Source: Planctomycetota bacterium (GTDB lineage Bacteria > Planctomycetota > JAJSAM01 > JAJVHW01). From it: DNA of 62,989 nucleotides. Below are positions 17,343 to 25,446 of this stretch, in pieces. The DNA lies in NCBI GenBank assembly GCA_021776825.1, contig JAJFFG010000052.1, positions 1 to 62,989 of the forward strand. Reading direction: 5' to 3'. The stretch's first letter is position 1, and each line of letters opens with the position of its first letter. The position numbers were made by a program, and so were the translations under genes. Below the pieces are notes generated by a model that did not search any database, was not told the origin of the DNA, and worked only from the letters and a program-made list of their open reading frames with translations.

Positions 17343-19217
17343 CTACCGGTCGCTGAGGTTCACTCCCATGCGCCCGGCGTCGAGCTCGATCTCGATTGGC
17401 TCGATCCCGCGGTAGACGACGATCTTCACGCGCTTCTTCCCCGCCGCTGCGGCGCCCTGGATCGCGACGCGCAGGTCGTCGACGGACTCGAGCACCGCGC
17501 CCTCGTAGCTGGCGAGGTAATCGCCCTTCTTGACTCCGTGCACCGCGGCGTTGCTATCTCCGACGACGTCGACGATCTGCAGCGACGGTGCGGCGGTGAG
17601 CGCCGCGGGATCCCGATAGAGGATCAGGTACGCACGCACGACGTGGCTCGCCTCGTTGATCGCCTTGTCGGAGGGCATCTGGTCGGCGGGCGTGCCGGTG
17701 AAGTCGTACGCCTGCGGCGCATAGCGCACCACAGCGGTCTTGCCCGGCCGTATGAGGGGACTCACGTCGATCCACCATGGCCAGACGATGTCGCCCGGCG
17801 CCCACCCGGCGCGCGAGAACTTCCACGAGCCGAACTGCGGACGGTTCGGATTGAGGTAGCAGTCGTCCTTCCAGAGCACGTTCACGAACGTCGTGTCCGC
17901 GCCCGCGTCGCCGCCCTTCTCCGGGACGAATGTGACCGCGCGCGGCGACGCCACGAACTCGCCGATCTGCGAGTGGCCCGTCGTCGTGATGAACACGCGC
18001 GCCGCCTCGGCGTCGGCGGGGATCGCGACCTCCTGCTCGGGGAAGAAGTCGCTGAAGTGGTTCGCGGCGCTCTTGTAGCGCGCCGTGCCGTGCCAGAGCG
18101 TGACGACCTCGTACGGCTCGAGCTCCGGCCGGCCGTGATGGAAGTCGAGTGACAGGCTCATCATGAACCCGCGGCCCTTGTAGAACTTCGTGCCGCCTGC
18201 GATCTCGAAGCGCGTCTTGCCCGACAGGAACGGGCGGAAGTGCGTGACGTCGACTTGCCAGGTGCACTCCGTGCGGTACGACGTGATGAACGGCACGATG
18301 CCGCGCTTCCGGCCCTCGGCGTCGAAGATCGACACCTCGGCGTTGCGGTCCCACTCGTCCCAGTTCTCGCCGGCGTCGTGGATCTCAAGAGTGAGGATCA
18401 CGCGCCCGAACGCCCAACTCGCGGGCGGCAGATCGACCTCGTTCTCGAACGTGGTCGTCGTGTTGTCGGTGAGCACGTGGTTGAAGATCTCGAAGTGCTT
18501 CGGGAGCCGTTGTTTGCCGGTGGGGGAGGTCGACGTGAACTCGATATCGCGCACGTCGAACTCGGTGCTCGCATCCCCGCGAGTGCCGGCCGCGATGGCG
18601 AGCCGAGACTCGTACGGCAGCACCGACGGCATGAAGACCTCGTCGTAGACCGCCGCGCCTCCCAGCTCGACCGTGACGTTCGCGCCACCGATGACGTGAC
18701 GCAGCGTGATCACGAGGTCGCTGAAGTCGCCGCGGAACTCCTCGGGCGCCAGCCGCTTGAGGATCTCGCGCCCGTCCCAGTGCAGGGAGATCTCGCGCTC
18801 CGGCTTGCCCATGTAGTTGCCCCAGGGCCCGAACATCTCCTCGTTCTTCGGGTTGTGGACATCGATCCCCACCGCGAACGTCTTGCGCAGGTTCGGCTCG
18901 ACGACGCTCGGGAGGAACGGTGCAGGTCCCTGCGCCCCGAACTCGGCCGTGTTCAGGAACACGAACGCGCCGCCGTCGCCGCCCTCGAGGACGCGCAGCT
19001 TCGCGGTCAGGGTGACCACGTCGTGCGGGCCGTCCGCTACCCGGTCAAACGCCACGGCGTTCCGTTGTCGCGGCGTCTGCGCGGCGTCGAGCAGCCGGTA
19101 CACGCCGTCCGAGTGCGACGGTCCGTCGCCAGCACCGAAGCGCGACAGGTGAGCGTCCTGCGCAAGGGCGGTCGTGGAAACGAGCGTCAGGGCGAGCGCG
19201 AGGTGCAGTCGGTTCAT
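17343..19217 (-). CDS. PNGase F-like glycosidase with C-terminal PDZ domain
   Basis: Exported protein of 624 residues (signal MNRLHLALALTLVSTTALAQ). The middle matches peptide-N-glycosidase F. DEWDRNAEV corresponds to the CDEWDRYANV segment holding catalytic Asp60, and GEFVASPRAVTF to the Glu206 region. NPNRPQFGSWKFSRAGWAPG matches the conserved C-terminal-domain loop. A PDZ-like domain (about 545-620, VVGDSNAAVHGVKKGDYLAS) ends the protein. PNGase F removes N-glycans from asparagine, so a role in glycoprotein degradation outside the cell is likely. The ~230-residue N-terminal extension is jelly-roll-like. TAAGAT upstream overlaps the stop of the next gene and may be its -10. Confidence 0.8.
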   Translation of the reverse strand: MNRLHLALALTLVSTTALAQDAHLSRFGAGDGPSHSDGVYRLLDAAQTPRQRNAVAFDRVADGPHDVVTLTAKLRVLEGGDGGAFVFLNTAEFGAQGPAPFLPSVVEPNLRKTFAVGIDVHNPKNEEMFGPWGNYMGKPEREISLHWDGREILKRLAPEEFRGDFSDLVITLRHVIGGANVTVELGGAAVYDEVFMPSVLPYESRLAIAAGTRGDASTEFDVRDIEFTSTSPTGKQRLPKHFEIFNHVLTDNTTTTFENEVDLPPASWAFGRVILTLEIHDAGENWDEWDRNAEVSIFDAEGRKRGIVPFITSYRTECTWQVDVTHFRPFLSGKTRFEIAGGTKFYKGRGFMMSLSLDFHHGRPELEPYEVVTLWHGTARYKSAANHFSDFFPEQEVAIPADAEAARVFITTTGHSQIGEFVASPRAVTFVPEKGGDAGADTTFVNVLWKDDCYLNPNRPQFGSWKFSRAGWAPGDIVWPWWIDVSPLIRPGKTAVVRYAPQAYDFTGTPADQMPSDKAINEASHVVRAYLILYRDPAALTAAPSLQIVDVVGDSNAAVHGVKKGDYLASYEGAVLESVDDLRVAIQGAAAAGKKRVKIVVYRGIEPIEIELDAGRMGVNLSDR

Positions 19218-19247
19218 GTCGTCCTCGATCCGGGGTGGGCGCGGATC

Positions 19248-19460
19248 TTAGCGCCCGTGGACTCGGGACGCCGTGCGCGAACGACGCCAGAGGTTGCGGA
19301 AGAACAGCGCGGCGAACTCGTCGTGTTCGTGGGGCGTGGCGTCCGCACCCTCGTCGAGGCCGAACACGAAGTAGCGCTCGCAACCGGCGAGATGGCGCTC
19401 CACCAGCACGCAGTTCCGGCCGGTCGTCAGCACGTACTCCGCGTCGGTCGGGAGAGTCAC
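19248..19460 (-). CDS. Small protein coupled to MFS transporter
   Basis: Unrecognised 70-residue soluble protein (TGRNCVLVERHLAGCERYF, then HEHDEFAALFFRNLWRRS). Its GTG overlaps the MFS stop by three bases (GTGA at 19460-19457), so it is translated with the transporter. Two cysteines and an acidic/His-rich HEHDE segment are visible. It may assist or regulate the transporter. Confidence 0.55.
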   Translation of the reverse strand: MTLPTDAEYVLTTGRNCVLVERHLAGCERYFVFGLDEGADATPHEHDEFAALFFRNLWRRSRTASRVHGR

Positions 19461-20728
19461 CGGTCCCCCGTGTCTGGCTGGGTGTCCAGCGCGGTGTCCG
19501 GCGCGGCGTCGAGCAGACGGAAGCCGCCGGCCCGTATCACCGGAACGAGCGCCAGCGCAGCTGCTCCCGACACGAGCGCGCCGAGGCAGAAGTGGAGGGT
19601 GTAGCCGAGCGCCTCCGCCGCGACGCCGCTCAACGCGGACACGGTTCCCGTGGACAGCACGACGAGACTCGCCTGCAGCGTGTAGTCGGAGCCCTCGTGG
19701 TCCCGGCGGCAGGCGTCCATCATCAGCGTGAACAGCGCGGCGGTCGCCATGCCGCCCGCGAGGTGGTCCGCGACGCACGTCGTCCAGACGATCCACGGCG
19801 CGTTCCAGCCGAGTGCGACGATCGCGTACGACGCGACAGCAACGGCCTGGAACACACCGAACACGGCGAGAGCGCGGAGGCGTCCGAGCACGTTCACGAG
19901 CGCGCCACCGAGGAGCGCGCCGATCAGACCGGAGGTGAACCCGGCGGTGCCGAGCAGCCAACCGATGTCGGCCATCGAGAGACCGATGTCGACGAGGAAC
20001 GGGCGCAGCATGCCGGCGCCAAATGCGTCGCCGGCCTTGTAGGCGACGATGAACAGCAGCCAGCCGAGAGCTCCGCGGCGCGCGCAGAATCCGGCGAGTG
20101 ACGCGCGGATTCCGGGGCCCGCGCGGGGTCGGGGCGCCGCCGTCGGTTCGCGATACGCCAGGATCGGCAGCGTCGCCAGCGCGAGCATCGCCGCCATGGC
20201 GAGGAAGGTCCCCGCCCAGCTCAGACGCTCGTAGAAGATGAGCAGCACGCCGCCGCTCAGGATCATCCCGAGACGGTACGCCGCCACTTGGATGCCGTTG
20301 CCGACACCACGCTCCTCGTGCGTGAGCAACTCGACCGCCAGACCGTCGACGGCGACGTCCTGCGTGGCCGCGAGGAGGTTCGCCAGGAGGAACCCGATCA
20401 CGAGGGCCCGGACGCCCGTCGCCGAGTCGACGAACGCCAGCCCGATCATGGTGAGGACGGCGGTGACCTGCAGCGGCACGATCCACGATCGACGCCGACC
20501 GAAGCGCGCGACGTACCAACGGTCGACCAGCGGAGCCCAGAGGAACTTCAGGGCCCACGGCAGCGCGAGTAGCCATGTGAGCCCGATCTCCGGAAGCGAA
20601 CGACCCGCCTGACGGAGCACGACCGGGAGCGCTTGCGTGAAGAAGCCGAACGGCACGCCCTGCGACAGGTAGAGCGACGCGAGAAGCCCGAGCTTTCGCG
20701 CACTCCGCGGGCGGGGCTCGCCGCTCAA
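19457..20728 (-). CDS. AmpG-like MFS permease
   Basis: Integral membrane transporter of 423 residues with about twelve segments. The opening LYLSQGVPFGFFTQALPVVLRQ and WALKFLWAPLVDR are typical of the AmpG/acetyl-CoA transporter branch of MFS, whose best-known member imports muropeptides. The substrate here is not proven. The TTG at 20728 overlaps the stop of the TetR gene (TTGA), and no better start is present. The C-terminus carries a short PDTALDTQPDT repeat. It lies in a tetR-MFS-small gene operon, so the regulator probably controls its expression. Confidence 0.8.
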   Translation of the reverse strand: MSGEPRPRSARKLGLLASLYLSQGVPFGFFTQALPVVLRQAGRSLPEIGLTWLLALPWALKFLWAPLVDRWYVARFGRRRSWIVPLQVTAVLTMIGLAFVDSATGVRALVIGFLLANLLAATQDVAVDGLAVELLTHEERGVGNGIQVAAYRLGMILSGGVLLIFYERLSWAGTFLAMAAMLALATLPILAYREPTAAPRPRAGPGIRASLAGFCARRGALGWLLFIVAYKAGDAFGAGMLRPFLVDIGLSMADIGWLLGTAGFTSGLIGALLGGALVNVLGRLRALAVFGVFQAVAVASYAIVALGWNAPWIVWTTCVADHLAGGMATAALFTLMMDACRRDHEGSDYTLQASLVVLSTGTVSALSGVAAEALGYTLHFCLGALVSGAAALALVPVIRAGGFRLLDAAPDTALDTQPDTGDR

Positions 20729-21408
20729 CGCGGGGCCGACTCCGACTCGGTCAGTGCCGGCTCGACCGTCAGGCCCGACTCGACCGTCAGGCCCGACTCG
20801 ACGGTCAGGCCTGACTCGACGGTCAGGCCTGATTCGATCAGGGCCCACGCGGTCGGCGCTGCCGAGCCGCGCGGGAACGCATCCGGCGCGGTCGTCGCGA
20901 GGCGCAGTGCGCCATCCGTCAGCGAGAGGACGGTGGCGGCGAGAGCGCGCGATCGCGCAGTCGGCTTCGGCAGACCGAGGGCCTCCGCGGTAACCAATCC
21001 GAGTGCGTCAAGGAGGGCTCGGCAGGCGGCTTCGTAGCGCGCGCGCACCGCCGGACGACGCACCGCTTCCGCGCCGATGAGTACCCAACAGCGCACGCCC
21101 GACGGATCGGCGTCGTTGTCGACGGCGAGGAGTCCGTCGATCCAGGCTCGCAGTCGCTCGCGGCCCGTGCGTGCGCCGGCAGCGTGGTGATCGATCCGCG
21201 ATCGCAGGTCATCGAGCAGGCGATCCACAAGCTCGACGAGGATCTGCTCCTTGTCGCGGAAGTGGTAGTGGACGAGTCCCGGCGTCAGCCCCGCAGCGGC
21301 CGCGATGCGTGCGATCGTCGCGCCTTCGTAGCCGAGATCCGACATCGCCGCACGCAGGCCGGCGACGATCTGGGCGCGTCGGGCGGCGGTGTTCGACGGA
21401 CGCGGCAT
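20725..21408 (-). CDS. TetR-family repressor
   Basis: Regulator of 227 residues. The N-terminal HTH (IARIAAAAGLTPGLVHYHFRDKEQILVELV) is diagnostic of TetR proteins, with a ligand-binding helical domain behind it. The C-terminus ends in four copies of the six-residue unit ESGLTV, an unusual disordered tail. It is the first gene of the operon with the MFS permease. An inverted repeat at 21433-21449 just upstream is a good autoregulatory operator candidate. GGAG precedes the ATG at 21408. Confidence 0.88.
   Translation of the reverse strand: MPRPSNTAARRAQIVAGLRAAMSDLGYEGATIARIAAAAGLTPGLVHYHFRDKEQILVELVDRLLDDLRSRIDHHAAGARTGRERLRAWIDGLLAVDNDADPSGVRCWVLIGAEAVRRPAVRARYEAACRALLDALGLVTAEALGLPKPTARSRALAATVLSLTDGALRLATTAPDAFPRGSAAPTAWALIESGLTVESGLTVESGLTVESGLTVEPALTESESAPR
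20761..20836. repeat. 18-base tandem repeats at the tetR 3' end
   Basis: Four near-identical 18-base units encode the ESGLTV tail of the TetR protein and lie just before its stop. Confidence 0.8.
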
Positions 21409-21432
21409 GACGGGTCTCCATCCACCTAGTAA

Positions 21433-21449
21433 GTTGGTTGACCAACCAA
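21433..21449. promoter_or_regulatory. TetR operator candidate
   Basis: TTGGTT, GACC, AACCAA (21434-21449), with an overlapping GTTGGT, TG, ACCAAC. It is about 25 bases upstream of the tetR ATG, where a repressor would block its promoter. Confidence 0.5.
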
Positions 21450-21535
21450 GATACTCGCCGGGCCGTGACGTGTCGAGGGATCGTCGAGTTTGCCGCTCCA
21501 GCGTCGAGGCCAGGGGGTTCGATGAGGGATCGGTA

Positions 21536-22615
21536 ATGTCAAGCGACGACGTCCGACCGAATGTGGGGCCTCGCGTGCGGTGCCTATTGGCGCTGCTCGC
21601 GTTGGGCTGTGCCATCGGGGCCGGGTGGGTGGTGTCCCTCGTCTGGACGCCGCTCCAGCGTGGTGTCGCGGCCTGGACGTGGCCCGAGGCCGAGGCCGAA
21701 GTTCTGACGGCCCACTGGCATGAGGAGCGCGTCCCGGAGACCGAGGACGCCACTCGCTCCTGGCTGGCGCTGACGTACGCCTACACGATCGACGAGCCGA
21801 CCGGGTATCGCGATCACCGCGTCTCGACGCGCTTCGATGCGAACTCGCCGAACCAGCACTCACGCAACCACCAGAATTCGATCGCGGCGCGCGGTATGGG
21901 ACTGTGCGCGGTCTCCGCGGCGCCGCACGCATCTGTGCGCGTCGATCCGAGCGACCCGGACTTCGCGGTGCTCCAAGCCGGCGTACCGTTCGGCACGGCG
22001 ATCCTGCTCCTCGTCTCCGTGCTGCTCGCGGGCTGCGCGTTCGGTTTCGGCCGCGTGGCGTACGACGGTCACGCCGTGCTCGGCCAGACGCCGAGCGCCG
22101 ATACGGCGAACGAGAAGTCGCGCGAGGCGGAGTTCCTGATCTGGGCGGGAGCGTTCTCCATGGGCGGGCTCTTGCTCGCCACCCTCGGTGCGTACGTGTT
22201 CGAGTGGGGCATGGAGGCCCCGCTACCCGGCTGGCCGCTCGCGATCTACGGCGTGATCTACGGGCTGGCCTTGCCGCTCCCGCGACTGCTCGCGACCCGT
22301 CTGGTCACGTGGCTGTCGGTCGGGTTGCTGTTCACCATGGGCGGCCTGTTGGCATCGGCGTTTCCGATCGCGATGTTCGCGGACCGCGCCGATGTGGAGT
22401 TCACGCCCGACCAGGCCCTGCTCGTCGAACGACTGCGCAGCGATCATCCCGACGTGCTCACGAGCGCCGCGTACGAGGTTCGGAACCGCGATGCCCCGGC
22501 CGCGGCGGAGCCGCTTCTCGTCGAGGCCCTCGAGCATCCGTCAGAACGCGTACGCAAGGCCGCGAAGTCGGCGCTCGTCGAACTGCGCAACGCGAGCGGC
22601 CGGCACTCGCGCTAG
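21536..22615 (+). CDS. DUF3592-like membrane protein with HEAT-like tail
   Basis: Protein of 359 residues. An N-terminal membrane segment (CLLALLALGCAIGAGWVVSL) leads to an extracytoplasmic domain (WPEAEAEVLTAHW, LALTYAYTI) resembling DUF3592. Three to four more membrane segments follow, and the C-terminus looks like one or two HEAT repeats (DVLTSAAYEVRNRDAPAAAE, SERVRKAAKSALVEL). ATG 21536 is the first good start; the SD is weak. Function is unknown. It converges on the lipase gene, and both stop codons lie in matching palindromes. Confidence 0.65.
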   Translation: MSSDDVRPNVGPRVRCLLALLALGCAIGAGWVVSLVWTPLQRGVAAWTWPEAEAEVLTAHWHEERVPETEDATRSWLALTYAYTIDEPTGYRDHRVSTRFDANSPNQHSRNHQNSIAARGMGLCAVSAAPHASVRVDPSDPDFAVLQAGVPFGTAILLLVSVLLAGCAFGFGRVAYDGHAVLGQTPSADTANEKSREAEFLIWAGAFSMGGLLLATLGAYVFEWGMEAPLPGWPLAIYGVIYGLALPLPRLLATRLVTWLSVGLLFTMGGLLASAFPIAMFADRADVEFTPDQALLVERLRSDHPDVLTSAAYEVRNRDAPAAAEPLLVEALEHPSERVRKAAKSALVELRNASGRHSR

Positions 22616-22637
22616 CGCTGGCCGCGCGCGCTAGCGC
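22609..22637. terminator. Bidirectional terminator candidate
   Basis: Two copies of GCGCTAGCGC (22609-22618 and 22628-22637) can pair across a nine-base loop. Each copy contains the stop codon of one of the two converging genes. There is no T-run, so Rho-independent termination is uncertain. Confidence 0.45.
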
Positions 22638-24490
22638 CCCAGGTGGTTGCGGAGGATCCGACGCAGGACGTCGATCGTCCGCGGGTGACCCTGCACCGAG
22701 TGGAAACTCTCGACGATCTCCTCGGAGACGCCGTCGAGGTGCGCGCTCTCGTACGTGACGACGCCGTCGCTGCCGTCCGGAACGCCGTCGACTCCGTCGA
22801 TCAGCGCAATGATCGAGTGTTTCGCGACCGCGTCGCTCATCGGGGCCGCGGCGAGCGCCGCGAGGAATGGGTGCTCGGGGTCCATGTTGTCGACCGAGGT
22901 CGGGAGTTCGTCGAGGTCGAAGTCGGGGTTCAGGAACGGGCTCAGCTTCGCGATGTCCTCGGCCAGCTCGATCGAGCGAGCCGGTAGCGTGACGAGGCTG
23001 GCCGTGACCCAGCCAAGCAGACCGCGTGCGAGGAAACTGCCGCGATGTGGCGTCGCGACGAACACGACGCGCGTGACGAACGGCAGCGGCTCGAAGAAGT
23101 GGGAGCGCTTCAGCAGGTCACGCGTGACCGGCTTCAGGTCGAGTTCCGCGAGCGGCACTTTCGAGAGACCGCGCCAGAAGTGCTCGCCGCTCGACGTGAT
23201 GGCCATGCGCGTGAGCAGCCCACCTTGGCTGTGGCCGATCATCACCATGTCGTGCAGCGCGTCGTCGGTGTGCTCGGGGTCGAGGGTCGTGACCGCCTCT
23301 TCGAGCGCCGCGCGCAGGTCGGCCGCGGACAACGCGATCGGTGCGCCCGTGCCGTAGAGGAACAGCCAGATCTGGCAGCGCGCCGCGATGACGGGATCGG
23401 AGCGCAGCTCGTTCAGGGTCTCGGCCCACGCCGCTGGGCTCGACGCGGTGCCGTGTACGAAGACGACTGGCACCTTGCCCGGCTGGTACGGCTCGAGCAT
23501 CAACAGGCCGTTCTCGAAGCCCGTGTCGTCCTTCCACAGGAAGCCGCCGAGGTCGAAGTCGAAGAACCCGGACTCCGCAAGCGTGACCGCGAGCGGCACC
23601 GAGTGGTCGATCTCCAGCGGGACCTCGACGCCGCGCACGTCGACGGATCGTGTGTCCGTCGGCGAGTACAGTTCGAGTCGCGCCGCGATCGCCCGTGACG
23701 CACGCAGATCCTCGAACTCGCCATCGACGTGCAGCACAGCCGTGGCGGGCAGCGCGACACTCGGGGGGAAGTAGCGGTACCGCGTCTCTCGCGCGCGAGC
23801 GCTCTCGGCCGCACGCGCAACGAGCGGTGCGCCCATGCCGGTGGTGCGCGTCCGTGCGCGGAGTCCGTGCACCTCGAACTCGTCGGCCGGCTGGAAGCGG
23901 GAGAAGCGCATGCCACCGACGACGAGCGACGCGCGTTCGGCGTCGATCCGCAGCGTGCCGATCGGGAGCTTGCGCTCCGACGCTTCGGGGCGAAACGCGC
24001 CGTGCCGGTCGAGGAACGCGCCCGCGACGCCGCGGTTGTAGATGTCCACCGCCACGCGAAAGCGCGAGTCGAACGGATCGGCACGTGGCTGCTCGGCCTC
24101 GCCCGCCAGGAACAGGTAGGCGTAGACGGCTGCGCCGAGCGCATGCGATCGACTGCCGGTGTCTTCTGCGTGGAGGTAACAGAGCTCCGCGAGCGCGAAG
24201 AGCCGGGGGCGTTCGTCCCGCTTGCGCGCGAGCGCGTGCAGCTTCTCGATCGCCCGCGTGGGATGGTCCTCCCACTCGCCTTCGAGATCGGCACGTCGTA
24301 GCACGAGCCGCGTGGCGTAGCTCGCGACCTCGTCCTCGAGCGCGTTCTCCGCGATGGCCTCGTACGCCGCCCGATTGCCGACGCGCGTCGCACCGAACGG
24401 CGCGGCGCAGCCGACGAACGACGCGAGGAGAATCAGCAGCGCGACGACGCGCGTGATCGTGCGGGAGACGGGTCTACTCGCCGGTTCCAG
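22631..24490 (-). CDS. Exported lipase/esterase (alpha/beta hydrolase)
   Basis: Protein of about 619 residues. A hydrophobic N-terminus with VALLILLASFVGC looks like a lipoprotein signal. The C-terminal half is an alpha/beta hydrolase: VPVVFVHGTASSPAAW supplies the oxyanion loop and MIGHSQGG the nucleophilic serine, as in PGAP1/lipase-type enzymes. The preceding ~300 residues are unassigned. The start is uncertain: no ATG, GTG or TTG lies between the VOC stop region and the signal sequence, so CTG 24490 is used provisionally. Gene order suggests cotranscription with the clipped VOC gene. Confidence 0.7.
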   Translation of the reverse strand: MEPASRPVSRTITRVVALLILLASFVGCAAPFGATRVGNRAAYEAIAENALEDEVASYATRLVLRRADLEGEWEDHPTRAIEKLHALARKRDERPRLFALAELCYLHAEDTGSRSHALGAAVYAYLFLAGEAEQPRADPFDSRFRVAVDIYNRGVAGAFLDRHGAFRPEASERKLPIGTLRIDAERASLVVGGMRFSRFQPADEFEVHGLRARTRTTGMGAPLVARAAESARARETRYRYFPPSVALPATAVLHVDGEFEDLRASRAIAARLELYSPTDTRSVDVRGVEVPLEIDHSVPLAVTLAESGFFDFDLGGFLWKDDTGFENGLLMLEPYQPGKVPVVFVHGTASSPAAWAETLNELRSDPVIAARCQIWLFLYGTGAPIALSAADLRAALEEAVTTLDPEHTDDALHDMVMIGHSQGGLLTRMAITSSGEHFWRGLSKVPLAELDLKPVTRDLLKRSHFFEPLPFVTRVVFVATPHRGSFLARGLLGWVTASLVTLPARSIELAEDIAKLSPFLNPDFDLDELPTSVDNMDPEHPFLAALAAAPMSDAVAKHSIIALIDGVDGVPDGSDGVVTYESAHLDGVSEEIVESFHSVQGHPRTIDVLRRILRNHLGR

Positions 24491-24686
24491 GGGTGCTGAA
24501 GTCCACGTCCTTGACGTGGGTGTGGAGCGAGATCTCTGCGTGTCCGACCGTGCCGTCGTCGTTGTCCATCGAGAACAGCTTCGTGAAGCCGAACGCCGTG
24601 CACATGCGTTCGATCGCGGAGCCTGCGTCCTCGTAGACGATGTACGGAATGATGCGCTGATAGCCCTCGGGCGGGTTCGAGACCAT
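24474..24686 (-). pseudogene. Truncated VOC/glyoxalase-like protein
   Basis: The 70-residue reading frame begins like a PhnB-type VOC protein (YQRIIPYIVYEDAGSAIERM, FGFTKLF, GTVGHAEISL). It then jumps to LHTHVKDVD, which normally stands some 35 residues later, and stops. Most of the second half-domain is missing, so a functional metal site is unlikely. GAGGAG precedes the ATG, so it may still be translated. An internal deletion is the simplest explanation; a genuine half-size VOC protein is less likely. Confidence 0.5.
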
Positions 24687-24820
24687 GGCTGTTCTCCTCT
24701 CGACGCGGGCAGGCTCCCTCTCGATTCGGGCAGGCTCCCTCTCGATGCACGCATGGTACGCCGCGGCAGAACAGGCCCGGCGCAGAACCGACGTCGATGC
24801 AGAACAGGCGTCGACGCGGA

Positions 24821-25405
24821 TCAGGCGTCGAACGCCGACGTCAGTCGCGTCTCGAGGCGGCGCAGTAGACGTCGCACGGTCCGTTCGCTGATGCCCATGT
24901 CCGTCGCGATCTCGACCTGCGTGTGATCCGCGAGACGGAGCTCGATGACTCGGCGCTCTTCCTCCTCGAGTTCGCCGAGCACGGCTGCGAGCTGCTCGGC
25001 GAACTCGAGGCCCTCGTCCGGCGCGGGCTCGCGGCCCGGGAGGTGCGACGTGCTGCCGTCCGCGATGTCGGTTCGGCGCTCGCGATCAACGGCCCTTCGC
25101 TCGCGACGGTGGAAGCGGACGCGCTCGCGCACCTTGTTCAGCGCGATCGCGCAGAGCAGGCGCCACGTTGCGTCTCCGTCACGAAGCTCGACGCGGTCCT
25201 CCTGGACGCGGCGCAGGAACGTGCGGCAGACCGATTGGGCGACCGACTCGGGGCCGAAGCGGCGTCGCATCGGGGGCGAGATACGGCGCTCGGCGAGACG
25301 CTCCAAGCCGGGGCGGAAGCGCTGCACGAAGGCGTGCAGGGCGGCCGGCGTGCCCGCGCGGACACCCCCGATCAGCTCGTCCCACTGCCGGTCCTCTTCA
25401 TCCAC
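24821..25405 (-). CDS. ECF RNA polymerase sigma factor
   Basis: Sigma-70-family ECF factor of 194 residues. The sigma2 region (RRFGPESVAQSVCRTFLRRVQ, LLCAIALNKVRERVRFHRR) and the sigma4 HTH (HTQVEIATDMGISERTVRRLL) are clear. The long acidic linker is typical of the Planctomycetota ECF groups paired with Ser/Thr kinases. It is divergent from the WD40 kinase with only 41 bases between starts, so the kinase or its pathway probably controls it. GTG 25405 is chosen because TACCTT lies six bases upstream and no SD is present. Confidence 0.88.
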   Translation of the reverse strand: MDEEDRQWDELIGGVRAGTPAALHAFVQRFRPGLERLAERRISPPMRRRFGPESVAQSVCRTFLRRVQEDRVELRDGDATWRLLCAIALNKVRERVRFHRRERRAVDRERRTDIADGSTSHLPGREPAPDEGLEFAEQLAAVLGELEEEERRVIELRLADHTQVEIATDMGISERTVRRLLRRLETRLTSAFDA

Positions 25406-25411
25406 GAGATG

Positions 25412-25438
25412 AAGGTACCCCGCCGTCCCGCGTACGAT
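25412..25438. promoter_or_regulatory. Back-to-back leaderless promoters
   Basis: TACCTT on the minus strand (25412-25417) stands six bases before the sigma factor GTG. TACGAT on the plus strand (25433-25438) stands eight bases before the kinase ATG. The two -10 elements are only 15 bases apart, so the polymerases should exclude each other. Confidence 0.5.
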
Positions 25439-25446
25439 CCACGGCG

